A stretch of DNA of 64,000 nt, taken from NCBI RefSeq assembly GCF_000688515.1, contig NZ_JHZK01000001.1, positions 186,001-250,000 on the forward strand. The letters are read 5' to 3'. The stretch is from Afifella pfennigii DSM 17143. Lineage in GTDB: Bacteria > Pseudomonadota > Alphaproteobacteria > Rhizobiales > Afifellaceae. The notes under the pieces are model-generated. The model did no database searches and was not told where the DNA came from. It saw only the letters and a program-made list of their open reading frames with translations. This document shows, in pieces, positions 44,408 to 53,030 of this stretch (position 1 is the stretch's first letter; the number at the start of each line of letters is the position of its first letter). Both the position numbers and the translations under genes were made by a program.

Positions 44408-45212
44408 CCCAGTGCGCCTTGCGGCGGCTCTCCTTCTTCTGCTGTTTGGCAATCTCGCCCTCGCCGCTCCCCCGCAAGCCGATTGCCGCCTAGTCGCCGG
44501 CGAGGTGCTCTCCGGCGCCGTGGCTGAGGATTTCCGCACGATTGTCGCCGGCGAAGGGCGGTTTTCGCCCGCCGGCATCGCCCCGCCCTCCCTCCTGGCC
44601 CCAAACGAGACAGAGCTGCAAGACGCGGCGCTCGCCGCCTTACAAGCCTTTCTTTCCCGGGCCGGCCTGCAGGCCGAGCGCCTGTCGCAAAGGCCGGACC
44701 GGCACGGCCGTCACGCCGCCCTCATCGGCAGAAATGAGACACTCTTGCAGGAGTATTTGCTGCGCCAGGGGCTGGCGCTTGCCCTTCCCGCGGGTCTCGG
44801 CGACAAGAAACCGGCCTGCACGGCTCGCTTCTTCGCCGCCGAGGAGGAGGCGCGCGGGGCACGGCAGGGCCTGTGGGCAAGGGCGGAAATGGTCAGAAAT
44901 GCTCACGCGCCGGACGCGCTTTCGTCACAATATGGACGTTACGTCATCGTGGCGGGAACGATCATCTCCGTTGGGAACCGGCCCTACCGTACCTATCTGA
45001 ACTTCGGCCGAGACTGGTCGCATGACTTCACGGCGGAGATCGCCAGGGCTCAACGCGCCGCTTTCGGCGACGAGGCGGGCCTTGCCGCTCTTGCCGGCAG
45101 AACAGTGCGTCTGCGCGGCTTCCTGAAGAGGCGTGCGGGCCCGGTGCTTGAGTTGGAGGCACCCTGGCAACTGGAGGTGATTGCCGAGAAGGGCCCGCAA
45201 GGGGATGACTAG
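44379..45212 (+). CDS. Exported nuclease-like protein (SNase/OB-fold type)
   Basis: A 277-residue secreted protein with signal peptide VRLAAALLLLLFGNLALAAPP. Residues about 100-165 look like the second half of a thermonuclease: DRHGRHAALIGRNETLLQEYLLRQGLALA, then FFAAEEEARGARQGLWA. A C-terminal OB-like region has GRYVIVAGTIISVGNRPYRTYLNFGRDW. The first SNase metal-binding Asp residues are not evident, so activity is doubtful. The chosen ATG follows the earlier gene by overlap; it is two bases ahead of an upstream frame that is not real. Confidence 0.7.
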   Translation: MEHLRRTAASPVRLAAALLLLLFGNLALAAPPQADCRLVAGEVLSGAVAEDFRTIVAGEGRFSPAGIAPPSLLAPNETELQDAALAALQAFLSRAGLQAERLSQRPDRHGRHAALIGRNETLLQEYLLRQGLALALPAGLGDKKPACTARFFAAEEEARGARQGLWARAEMVRNAHAPDALSSQYGRYVIVAGTIISVGNRPYRTYLNFGRDWSHDFTAEIARAQRAAFGDEAGLAALAGRTVRLRGFLKRRAGPVLELEAPWQLEVIAEKGPQGDD

Positions 45213-45216
45213 AAGG

Positions 45217-46716
45217 ATGGCGAAGGAAGCCTTGATCTACAGGCCGGTTCGGCGCATGGGCCTTTCCATGCGCTCCGCCGTCTCGGCTTTTCTTCTCGCT
45301 GCCACCCTGGCGGGCTGTCAGCTGGCGCCTTCGGCCGCGCCGGCGCGCGTCGACCCCGTCGCTGCCCTGCCGAGCCTGCCCTCCACCGTCTCCCCGACCG
45401 AAAACGTCATCGGCGCGCGCGAGCATGCCCGCGTCATCGCCCAGTATGGCGGCACCTATTCCGACCCGGACGTGGAGCGCGAGACCGTCGGCATCGTCAA
45501 GCGCCTCGTCGCCGCTTCCGACGAGCCGGGGCGCTCCTACCGAGTGACCGTTCTCAATTCGCCGGTGGCCAACGCCTTCGCCCTGCCGGGCGGCTATCTC
45601 TATGTGACCCGCGGGCTTCTGGCGCTGGCCAACGATCGCTCCGAGCTGGCGGCGGTGCTCTCGCACGAGATCGCCCACGTCATCGCCAAGCACGCCCTGG
45701 AACGCGCCCAGCGGGTGGAGACCAGCGAATTGGTGGAGCGCGTCGCCACCGATGTCCTCTCCGATTCCCAGGCCGGGCAATCGGCGCGGCTGAAATCGCG
45801 CCGCACGCTCGCCCAGTTCTCCCAGGAGCAGGAAGTGGAGGCCGACCGGATCGGCATCCGCATCGCCGGCCGCGCCGGCTTCGATCCCTTTGCCGCCTCG
45901 CGCTTCCTCGACAAGCTGGAGCGCTATGCCGCCTTCCGCTCCGCCACGGGCCAGAAGGACGATGCGGCCAACTTCCTTTCCTCGCATCCGGCGGCGCTGG
46001 AGCGGCGGGCGATCGCCTTGCAGGCGGCGCGCCAGTTCGGAGCGCCCGGCATCGGCGAACAAGGGCGTATCCCCTATCTGCGCGCCATCGACGGCATCAT
46101 CTACGGCGACGATCCTTCCGAGGGCTTCGTGCGCGGCCGCGAATTCCTGCATCCGCGGCTTGCCATCGCCTTCAAGGTCCCGCCGCGCTACCGGCTGGAG
46201 AATACGCGCGAGGCGGTCCTGGCCGCCGCCGGCCACGATACGGCGATGCGCTTCGACGGGGTGCGCCTGAAGGAGGATCAGAGCCCTGAGGCCTATCTTG
46301 CCTCCGGCTGGATCAACGGTCTGCAGGAGGGCACGATCGAGACGGCCGAGGTGAGCGGCATGCCTGCGGCGACCGCCAGCGCCGTTGCCGGCGACTGGAA
46401 CTTCCGCATTGGCGCCATCCGTCTCGGCAGCTCAGCCTATCGCTTCATCTTCGCCGAGCGCGGCGGCGCCGGCGATATCGACGCGGCCCTCGCTCAGACG
46501 ATGGCGAGCTTCCGCCGCCTCAGCCCCGCCGAGGTGGCGCGTCTGCGGCCCCTGCGCATCGACCTCATGATCACCGGTGAGAACGATACCGTCGCCAGCA
46601 TCGCGTCGCGCATGAAGGGCGTGGAGCGCAAGGCGGAACTCTTCAGGCTCCTCAATGGCCTCGGCCCGAACGAGGCGCCGGGCGCCGGCAGGATGGTCAA
46701 GATCGTCACCGATTGA
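45217..46716 (+). CDS. M48-family metalloprotease, probable lipoprotein
   Basis: A periplasmic zinc protease, 499 residues from ATG 45217. The hydrophobic stretch SAVSAFLLAATLAGC ends with a lipobox LAGC, giving a likely lipoprotein; the ATG at 45268 would place this signal at the very start. The zinc motif is LSHEIAHVIAKHALE (HExxH), and EVEADRIG supplies the third ligand. A LysM-like C-terminal region (ENDTVASIASRM) follows. The gene converges on rppH. It resembles BepA/YfgC-type outer-membrane quality-control proteases; the sequence does not prove this role. Confidence 0.85.
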   Translation: MAKEALIYRPVRRMGLSMRSAVSAFLLAATLAGCQLAPSAAPARVDPVAALPSLPSTVSPTENVIGAREHARVIAQYGGTYSDPDVERETVGIVKRLVAASDEPGRSYRVTVLNSPVANAFALPGGYLYVTRGLLALANDRSELAAVLSHEIAHVIAKHALERAQRVETSELVERVATDVLSDSQAGQSARLKSRRTLAQFSQEQEVEADRIGIRIAGRAGFDPFAASRFLDKLERYAAFRSATGQKDDAANFLSSHPAALERRAIALQAARQFGAPGIGEQGRIPYLRAIDGIIYGDDPSEGFVRGREFLHPRLAIAFKVPPRYRLENTREAVLAAAGHDTAMRFDGVRLKEDQSPEAYLASGWINGLQEGTIETAEVSGMPAATASAVAGDWNFRIGAIRLGSSAYRFIFAERGGAGDIDAALAQTMASFRRLSPAEVARLRPLRIDLMITGENDTVASIASRMKGVERKAELFRLLNGLGPNEAPGAGRMVKIVTD

Positions 46717-46739
46717 CGATCTGATAACCATGCAAAGCG

Positions 46740-47255
46740 CTAAAGCGCCGCAAATCGGTCGAAGGCCGAGACCACCTGCCTGTAGACGTCGCGCTTGAAG
46801 GGGATGACCAGGTCGGGCGTGCGTTCCAGCCGCTCCCAGCGCCATTCCAGAAATTCCTGGGCGTGGCCTTCGCGCGGGCCGATATCGATCTCGCTCTCAT
46901 CGCCCTCGAAGCGGAAGGCGAACCATTTCTGCGTCTGCCCGCGGTAGCGGCCTTTCCAGGCCGAGCGGCACAGCTCCTCCGGCAGGTCGTAGCACCACCA
47001 CAGCGGCGATTCCGCCAGGACGGAGACGGAGCGGATGCCGGTCTCCTCCCAAAGCTCGCGCAACGCCGCCTCGCGCGCGGTCTCGCCCTTGTCCATCCCG
47101 CCCTGCGGCATCTGCCAGGCAAAGCCCTGGGCAACGCTTTCCTCGCCGCCCGTGCGGCGCCCGATGAAGACGAGGCCGCTCGGATTGAAGACGGCAAGGC
47201 CGACGCATGGACGATAGCCCTCCGGCGGCATGCCGAAGCCGTTGCGATGGATCAT
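46740..47255 (-). CDS. rppH: RNA pyrophosphohydrolase RppH
   Basis: Nudix hydrolase that removes pyrophosphate from the 5' triphosphate end of mRNA and starts decay. The 171-residue protein begins MIHRNGFGMPPEGYRPCVG. The Nudix box runs GGMDKGETAREAALRELWEE with the catalytic Glu pairs. QKWFAFRFEG and DLVIPFKRDVYRQV are RppH-specific blocks. I reject an in-frame start 306 bp upstream as it lies across the next gene. The ATG is 7 bp after the polysaccharide deacetylase-like gene. Confidence 0.94.
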   Translation of the reverse strand: MIHRNGFGMPPEGYRPCVGLAVFNPSGLVFIGRRTGGEESVAQGFAWQMPQGGMDKGETAREAALRELWEETGIRSVSVLAESPLWWCYDLPEELCRSAWKGRYRGQTQKWFAFRFEGDESEIDIGPREGHAQEFLEWRWERLERTPDLVIPFKRDVYRQVVSAFDRFAAL

Positions 47256-47262
47256 GACTGGC

Positions 47263-48468
47263 TTACTTCCTCTCCTCGGCCAGCGCGCTGACGGGAACGA
47301 ATTCAACGCCGCGCGCCCGTGCCCCCGGCATCCAGGCGGCGATCGCCGCCACGGTCGAGGGGAAAGCGGGCGCCACGGCAACCACTCTCCCATTACGCCG
47401 GGCAAATATCTCCAGCTCGTTAAGGGCTTTTTCCACTTCGCCGGCGCTGCGCGCCTGATCGAGCCTCCGGTCGGCCGTGACGACGGGCGTGCCGAGCGAG
47501 GCGCCGATCCGTGCCGCGACGCTTTCCTCCGCGCTGCCGTCATCGACATAGAAGAGCCCACGCTCCCCCAGATGGGCGAGCAGCGAGCGCATGGCCTCGT
47601 CCTCGGCCGAGAAGCGGCCGCCCAGATAGTTCATGACGCCGGTATATGCACCGATACGGCTCAATATCCAGGCCAGGTTGTCGGCGTTGCGACCGCCTTC
47701 GGCGGAGACGAGAAGCGTTCGCTCTCCCGGATTGACGCTCGGATAGCCGAAAGGCTCCATCGGCGCCTGAATCAGCAGTTCGTGCCCTTCATCGCGCGCC
47801 ATTTCCGCCCAGCGCTTCAGGCTCGCCCCGGTCGGTGCGAAGGCGAGCGTCACCGCCGGATCGAGGTCGCGCACGGCGCGTTGCGTGCCGGTCTGGCTGA
47901 GGCCGAGCCCGCCGACGATGATGGCGATGTTCGGGCGGTCCGGCGCAAGGCTGGCCGCCCGCGCATAGGCCTGCCGGGGCAAGGTGCCGTCCTCGCCGAT
48001 ACGCGGCAGCGGCCCATGGGCGGATGCCTCCAAGAGCTCAGGCAAAGGCCCGGAAGTGGCGCCTCCGGCCTGCCGCGGCGCCTGCTGCAGCATCGCCTGC
48101 ATGCGCTGGAAATCGGTCTGCGGCTCGGCTGGATCGGGTGCCGCGCTGGCGTTCTCGCCCTCGCCTGCGATCCCGCTTGCGGCGCCTTCACCGCCCATCC
48201 TCCAGCCGGGCGCCTGAAGGGCGCGGGCACGCGCCGCCGCAATCGGATCGCCGATACTGCCGGTCGTCGCCGGGGCGTCTTCGCCCAGATGCGCCACGGC
48301 GACGGCGCGCCCGCCATCGGGATCGTCGACGAGCGCCGTCCACACCAGCCCGGTGACGAGGGCCCCGAAAGCAAGCGCAATGGGCGCGTAAACGAAGACG
48401 CCAAGCCGCCCTTTACGGGGCGGCCGCGTCTTGCGCTTCAATGGGGAATTGAGGTCGTCTGCCGCCAT
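47263..48468 (-). CDS. Divergent polysaccharide deacetylase (YibQ-like)
   Basis: A 401-residue protein with one N-terminal membrane anchor (VYAPIALAFGALVTGLVWTAL) and a variable linker to about residue 175. The deacetylase-like domain has NIAIIVGGLGLSQTGTQRAVRDLDPAVTLAFAP, HELLIQAPMEPFGYPSVNPG and FYVDDGSAEES. The first metal-binding pair, often DD (IDDLG), reads GG here, so catalysis may be lost. It is downstream of envC- and ctpA-like genes, a common alphaproteobacterial cell-wall cluster. Periplasmic face. Confidence 0.85.
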   Translation of the reverse strand: MAADDLNSPLKRKTRPPRKGRLGVFVYAPIALAFGALVTGLVWTALVDDPDGGRAVAVAHLGEDAPATTGSIGDPIAAARARALQAPGWRMGGEGAASGIAGEGENASAAPDPAEPQTDFQRMQAMLQQAPRQAGGATSGPLPELLEASAHGPLPRIGEDGTLPRQAYARAASLAPDRPNIAIIVGGLGLSQTGTQRAVRDLDPAVTLAFAPTGASLKRWAEMARDEGHELLIQAPMEPFGYPSVNPGERTLLVSAEGGRNADNLAWILSRIGAYTGVMNYLGGRFSAEDEAMRSLLAHLGERGLFYVDDGSAEESVAARIGASLGTPVVTADRRLDQARSAGEVEKALNELEIFARRNGRVVAVAPAFPSTVAAIAAWMPGARARGVEFVPVSALAEERK

Positions 48469-48519
48469 CAACCCCGCCGGATCGGCTTGGCAGGCGGGGC
48501 CTGTGCCCCGCCGAATCGC

Positions 48520-49848
48520 TTAGTTAGGTATACCCTGCGAGGGGTCCGGCGGGAACATGTTGTTGACCTGGATGCCGCGCAGAAGGTCGAGCGCGTATTG
48601 CAGCTGCTTGTCGTCCTCTTCCTCCGGCGGCACATAGGCGGAGGATGCCGAGACCTCGGTCTCATCGCCGTCTTCGCTGGAAAGATGCCCGCGCAGCTTG
48701 GCCTCGCCGGTCGTCTCTTCGCGGCCTTTCAGCTCCTCCGGCAGTTCCTGCGTCACCTCCACATCCGGCTCGATGCCCTTGGCCTGGATGGAGCGGCCGG
48801 AAGGCGTGTAGTAGCGCGCCGTGGTCAGGCGAATGGCGCCGTTGCGCCCCAGCGGGATGATGGTCTGCACCGATCCCTTGCCGAAGGAGCGCGTCCCGAT
48901 CACCGTGGCGCGGCGATGGTCCTGCAAGGCACCGGCGACGATTTCAGAGGCCGAGGCGGAGCCGCCGTTGAGAAGCACGATCACCGGCTTGCCGCTCGCC
49001 TTGTCGCCGGAGCGGGCTGTGGCCCGCTGCACGTCGTCCGACTTGCGCCCGCGCGTGGAGACGATCTCGCCGCGGTCCAGGAAGGCATCGGAGACGGCGA
49101 TCGCCTGGTCCAGAAGCCCGCCGGGATTGTTGCGAAGGTCGAGGATGTATCCCTTCAGCTCGTCTTCCGGGATCTCCTTGGAGATCTTGGCGAACGCATC
49201 GTCCAGCCCTTCGCTGGTCTGCTCGTTGAACTGGCTGATGCGGATATAGCCGACATCCTCGTGTGCCTTCTCGCGCACCGAGCGCACCTGGATGATATCG
49301 CGCACGATCTTGATCTTCACCGGCGCGTCGGCGCTCTCGCGGCGCACCGTCAGCGTGATCGGCGAGTTGACCGGGCCGCGCATCTTGTCGACCGCCTCGC
49401 GCAGCGACAGGCCGGCGATCGGCTCGTCGTCGAGATGGGTGATGACGTCGCCGGGCAGGATACCCGCCCGATCGGCCGGCGTGTCCTCGATCGGCGTCAC
49501 CACCTTGACGAGATCGTCCTCCATGGTGACCTCGATGCCGAGGCCGCCGAACTCGCCGCGCGTCTGCACCTGCATGTCGCGGAAATCGTCCGGGTTCAGA
49601 TAGCTGGAATGCGGGTCGAGCGAGGTGAGCATGCCGTCGATGGCCGATTCGATGAGATCGGCTTCCGCGGGCTCTTCGACGTAATCGGCCCGCACTCGCT
49701 CAAAGACGTCTCCGAACAGATTGAGTTGGCGATAGGTCTCGGACGACGCGGCGGTCGCCGAGCCGTTCTGCCCGACCTGAACCACGGCGCTCATGGCGAG
49801 CGCGCCGACGAGGGCGCCCGCGGCGACGAGACCCATTTTGCGCATCAT
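48520..49848 (-). CDS. ctpA: S41-family C-terminal processing protease
   Basis: Periplasmic tail-specific protease, 442 residues, with an N-terminal signal/anchor (GLVAAGALVGALAMSAVVQV). A PDZ domain contains DDLVKVVTPIEDTPADRAGILPGD. The Ser/Lys catalytic pair is in VLLNGGSASASEIVAGAL and GTRSFGKGSVQ. The ATG at 49846-49848 overlaps the EnvC-like stop. A second ATG follows at 49845. C-terminal residues are acidic. It likely trims cell-wall hydrolases or lipoproteins. Confidence 0.93.
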   Translation of the reverse strand: MMRKMGLVAAGALVGALAMSAVVQVGQNGSATAASSETYRQLNLFGDVFERVRADYVEEPAEADLIESAIDGMLTSLDPHSSYLNPDDFRDMQVQTRGEFGGLGIEVTMEDDLVKVVTPIEDTPADRAGILPGDVITHLDDEPIAGLSLREAVDKMRGPVNSPITLTVRRESADAPVKIKIVRDIIQVRSVREKAHEDVGYIRISQFNEQTSEGLDDAFAKISKEIPEDELKGYILDLRNNPGGLLDQAIAVSDAFLDRGEIVSTRGRKSDDVQRATARSGDKASGKPVIVLLNGGSASASEIVAGALQDHRRATVIGTRSFGKGSVQTIIPLGRNGAIRLTTARYYTPSGRSIQAKGIEPDVEVTQELPEELKGREETTGEAKLRGHLSSEDGDETEVSASSAYVPPEEEDDKQLQYALDLLRGIQVNNMFPPDPSQGIPN

Positions 49849-51239
49849 CCTCGAACCTCTTGCTCTCCGCTCCGATCCCACCAGGGATCGGGATCGATCG
49901 AGTGACCGTCCTTACGGAACTCGACATATAAGATGGGCTGGGCCGAAGTGTGGTCAACATTGCCTATGCTTGCAAGGCGTTGAGCACCCATTGTCGCAAC
50001 CGGCTCGCCCGTCAGTACAAACTGGCCAAGGGCGACGTCAATCTTCTCAAGGCCAGCCAGAACAATATGATACCCGCTGCCGACATTAAGGATCAAGACT
50101 TGCCCGTAGGTGCGGAAAGGACCCGCATAGACGACCCAGCCATCGGCGGGCGAGACCACGCGCGCCCCGTTGCGGGTGGCGATGGAGACGCCCTCGGCAT
50201 GTGAGCCGAGCTCGTCGACCTCGCCGTAGCGGGTCAGCACGCTGCCGGCCGCCGGCAGCGGCAGAAGGCCGCGCGCCTTGGCGAACTCGATCGCCGGCGC
50301 CAGGCGCGAGGTGTCCTGAAGAGCGCGCTGTCTTTCCTCCGGCGTCTTTTCCCGCCGCGCTTCCTCGGCCCGGCGCGCTTCCTCCGCCGCCCGCGCCGCC
50401 GCCTCAACCTCCTCTTCCAGCGAGGCGATAAGGCCTTCCAGGCTCTCCGCGCTTTCCGCTAGCTCGGCCGCCTTGCCCTGCTCTGCCGCGAGCGCGGCCT
50501 CGGTGCGCTGATGCTCCGAGCGCTTCGATTCCACCAGGAGGTTGATGCGCGTCTGCTCCTCGCCGAGCGCCGCATATTGCCTCTTCAATTCCTCGTGCTC
50601 TTCCTCGATCCGGGCCTTCAGTTGGGTGAGCTCGGCAAGGTCGGCCGCGAGCGCTTCGGCCTCAACGCGGATATCCGGCAGGACGGCGCCGGCCAGGATG
50701 GAGCCGCGAATGGCCGCCAGCGCGTCCTCCGGGCGCGACAGGATCGGCGGCGGCGGCGTGCGGCCCATCCGCTGCAGGGCGCCCAGCACCTCCGCCAGCA
50801 CTTCCCGGCGCGCCTCCAGCGAGCGGCGCAGGCCCTCCTCGTTGGCGATCAGCCGGTCAAGCCGGGTCTCCGCCTCCGCGATGCCGTTTTCCGCCCGCCT
50901 CAGCCGCTGGGCCGTGGCGATGAGCTCGCCGCTCAGCCGCGCCCGGTCGGCTTCCACCGCCTCGATTTCGCGGCGCAGCTGCTCCTGGCGCTTCTCTGAG
51001 ACCAGGATGGAACGGCGCACCGCCTCCAGCTCCGCCTGCCGCGCCCTGGCGCGCGCCTCCGCGGAGGACGGTGCCGGCTCGGCGAGGCTCTCGCTGGCAC
51101 CCCTCGCCTCTTCCGCCACATCGCTCTCGCTGGCGCCGGCACCCCCGATCGCCATCGCGGCGACGAGCGCCAGGCCGGCGAGATAGCTGACGAGACGGCG
51201 GGGCCGATGTGTTGCAACGTGATTCGTCACGGCTTCCAC
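49845..51239 (-). CDS. EnvC-like murein hydrolase activator (M23 domain)
   Basis: A 464-residue exported protein. A signal segment (YLAGLALVAAMAIGGAGAS) is followed by a long coiled-coil region (residues about 60-290, many Arg/Glu/Ala heptads). The C-terminal LytM domain reads VLTRYGEVDELGSHAEGVSIAT and YAGPFRTYGQVLILNVGSGYHIVLAGL; the metal-binding His-x3-Asp and HxH residues are incomplete, as in EnvC, so it is probably an activator of amidases. It starts at GTG 51239 (uncertain); a second GTG lies at 51230. Stop overlaps ctpA. Confidence 0.87.
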   Translation of the reverse strand: MEAVTNHVATHRPRRLVSYLAGLALVAAMAIGGAGASESDVAEEARGASESLAEPAPSSAEARARARQAELEAVRRSILVSEKRQEQLRREIEAVEADRARLSGELIATAQRLRRAENGIAEAETRLDRLIANEEGLRRSLEARREVLAEVLGALQRMGRTPPPPILSRPEDALAAIRGSILAGAVLPDIRVEAEALAADLAELTQLKARIEEEHEELKRQYAALGEEQTRINLLVESKRSEHQRTEAALAAEQGKAAELAESAESLEGLIASLEEEVEAAARAAEEARRAEEARREKTPEERQRALQDTSRLAPAIEFAKARGLLPLPAAGSVLTRYGEVDELGSHAEGVSIATRNGARVVSPADGWVVYAGPFRTYGQVLILNVGSGYHIVLAGLEKIDVALGQFVLTGEPVATMGAQRLASIGNVDHTSAQPILYVEFRKDGHSIDPDPWWDRSGEQEVRG

Positions 51240-51302
51240 AATGCCAGTTGCGACCCTACCAAGGCCAAGTTTTTCTGCCGGGCCAGGCGACAGCGGCGAC
51301 CT

Positions 51303-51782
51303 TCACTCCCGGTGGTAGGGATGCCCGGAAAGGATGGTCACAGCCCGATAGAGCTGCTCGGCGAGCATCACGCGGGCGATCTTATGCGGCCAGGTCATCC
51401 TCCCGAAGGCGATGCAGGCGGCCGCCTCTTGCCTCAGCGCCGCATCGAGCCCGTCGGGCCCGCCAATGACGAAGGCAAGGAGCTGGGCGCCTTCATCCGC
51501 CTGCCGGCCGATCAGGGCCGAGAACGCCTCCGAGGTGATGTCCTCGCCCGTCTCATCGAGAGCGACGAAGCCATGCGCGCCGATCAGCTTGCGCAGCGCC
51601 GCCGCTTCCTCTCGCTTGCGTTCGGCTGGGCGGTCGGCCCGCGATTCGGCGATCTCCTTCAGCTCCACGCCGGCGATGCCGACGCTTCTGTCGGCTTTGC
51701 GCACGCGTTCCAGATAGCGCGCCGCAAGTTCGCCCTCTGGGCCGGACTTCATCCGGCCCACCGCAAGGATCAGCAAGCGCAT
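51303..51782 (-). CDS. rlmH: 23S rRNA pseudouridine-1915 N3-methyltransferase RlmH
   Basis: SPOUT methyltransferase acting on helix 69 of 23S rRNA. The 159-residue protein begins MRLLILAVGRMKSGPEGELAARYLERV and has FVIGGPDGL, the knot motif, plus the C-terminal MLAEQLYRAVTILSGHPYHRE signature. Follows rsfS by 6 bp. Confidence 0.96.
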   Translation of the reverse strand: MRLLILAVGRMKSGPEGELAARYLERVRKADRSVGIAGVELKEIAESRADRPAERKREEAAALRKLIGAHGFVALDETGEDITSEAFSALIGRQADEGAQLLAFVIGGPDGLDAALRQEAAACIAFGRMTWPHKIARVMLAEQLYRAVTILSGHPYHRE

Positions 51783-51788
51783 CGACAG

Positions 51789-52175
51789 CTAGCTGTTGGC
51801 GCGGCGCTCCGAATAAGGCTCCGCCGACCACATCTTCTCGATATTGTAGAAGTCGCGCACTTCCGGTCGGAAGACGTGGACGATCACGTCGCCGGTATCG
51901 ATCAGGACCCAATCGCAATGCGGCAGCCCCTCCACCCGAGGGACGTTCTCGCCGCGCGCCTTCAGATCCTGGATCACCCGGTCGGCGATCGCACCCACAT
52001 GCCGATGCGAGCGCCCGGAGGCGACCACCATGTGGTCCCCAAGGGCCGATTTGCCGGCAATGTCGATGGTGACGACATCCTCCGCCTTCGCGTCTTCGAG
52101 GCTGGCGAGGATCGTGTGCAGCTCATCCGCCGGAACCGGGCCGGCGCCTGCCTGAGCTGTCTGAGGCTGAAGCAT
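51789..52175 (-). CDS. rsfS: Ribosome silencing factor RsfS
   Basis: Binds L14 and blocks subunit joining in slow growth. 128 residues with AKAEDVVTIDIAGKSALGDHMVVASGRSHRHVGAIADRV and the block PHCDWVLIDTGDVIVHVFRPEVRDFYNIEKMW. Located between nadD and rlmH as usual. A 212-bp gap separates it from nadD. Confidence 0.96.
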   Translation of the reverse strand: MLQPQTAQAGAGPVPADELHTILASLEDAKAEDVVTIDIAGKSALGDHMVVASGRSHRHVGAIADRVIQDLKARGENVPRVEGLPHCDWVLIDTGDVIVHVFRPEVRDFYNIEKMWSAEPYSERRANS

Positions 52176-52387
52176 GTGAATGCTCGCCTCCGCTTGGCTT
52201 GTAGTCAGGAGTAGAACCCTCTTTCCTTCCTAGCCGAATAAGGGAGCTTCCGAATCCTTCTGCAAAACTCCCAAGTGACCCAATGTCACGTGACAAACAT
52301 AGAAACGCGACTGTGACAGTTTCAAGTCCATTCTGCCGGACATTTCGTCTTGCCGGCAAATGTGGCGCCAGCGCCACGCTGCCATCT

Positions 52388-53011
52388 TCATTCCGCGCCG
52401 ATGCGCAACGCCGTCGACGAGGCGCCGGTACGCGGTCCGTCAAGCACGATATAGGCCGGCGGCACGCAATCGGCCAGCAAGGGCGCGAAGATGGTCGGCA
52501 AACGGTAGCGACGAAGGGCGACGGCGGCGCGGGAGGAAAGCAGCGCGGTGAGCGACTGAGGTCTCGGCACCACCGCGATCGGCACGGTGGCGGCGATCTC
52601 GTTCCAGTCTTCCCAGCGGTGGAAGCCCTGAAGATTGTCGCTGCCCATGATCCAGACGAAGCGCGTCGCCGGAAGCCGCGCCGTGAGGCGCGTGAGAAAG
52701 TCCGCCGTGTAGCGCAAACGCCAACGCGCCTCGATGCCGGTGATGAAGAAACGCGGATGCGCCGCCAGCTCGGCCGCCGCCCGCATGCGCTCTGAAAGCG
52801 GCTTCAGCCCTTGCGCCTCCTTCAGCGGATTGCCTGGCGTGACCAGCCACCAGACGGCATCGAGCTTCAGGCGATAGAGCGCCTTCAGGCTCGTCTGCCG
52901 GTGACCTTCATGCGGCGGATTGAAGGAGCCGCCGTAAAGGCCGATGCGCTGGCCCGCCCCGTGCGGGGGCAGGCCGGCAAAGACACGGCTCGACCTTGTG
53001 GCCTGGTTCAA
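52388..53011 (-). CDS. nadD: Nicotinate-nucleotide adenylyltransferase
   Basis: Adenylates nicotinate mononucleotide in NAD synthesis. The 207-residue protein has the nucleotide-binding IGLYGGSFNPPHEGHRQTSLKAL, WWLVTPGNPLK and FVWIMGSDNLQGFHRWEDW. No ATG or GTG lies before the Rossmann motif; TTG 53009-53011 is the best start, 19 bp after proA. The HxGH-type motif is HEGH. Confidence 0.95.
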   Translation of the reverse strand: MNQATRSSRVFAGLPPHGAGQRIGLYGGSFNPPHEGHRQTSLKALYRLKLDAVWWLVTPGNPLKEAQGLKPLSERMRAAAELAAHPRFFITGIEARWRLRYTADFLTRLTARLPATRFVWIMGSDNLQGFHRWEDWNEIAATVPIAVVPRPQSLTALLSSRAAVALRRYRLPTIFAPLLADCVPPAYIVLDGPRTGASSTALRIGAE

Positions 53012-53030
53012 CCCTGCGCGCCTGCTGCCG

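Noticed and set aside
45181-45216. Upstream start for the M48 protease overlapping the nuclease-like gene
   Set aside because: The lipoprotein signal lies far inside; a start at 45217 or 45268 fits the lipobox better.
47230-49905. Long plus-strand open frame across rppH, the deacetylase-like and ctpA genes
   Set aside because: It is antisense to three confidently identified genes with complete motifs, and its own sequence is low-complexity His/Arg/Ala.
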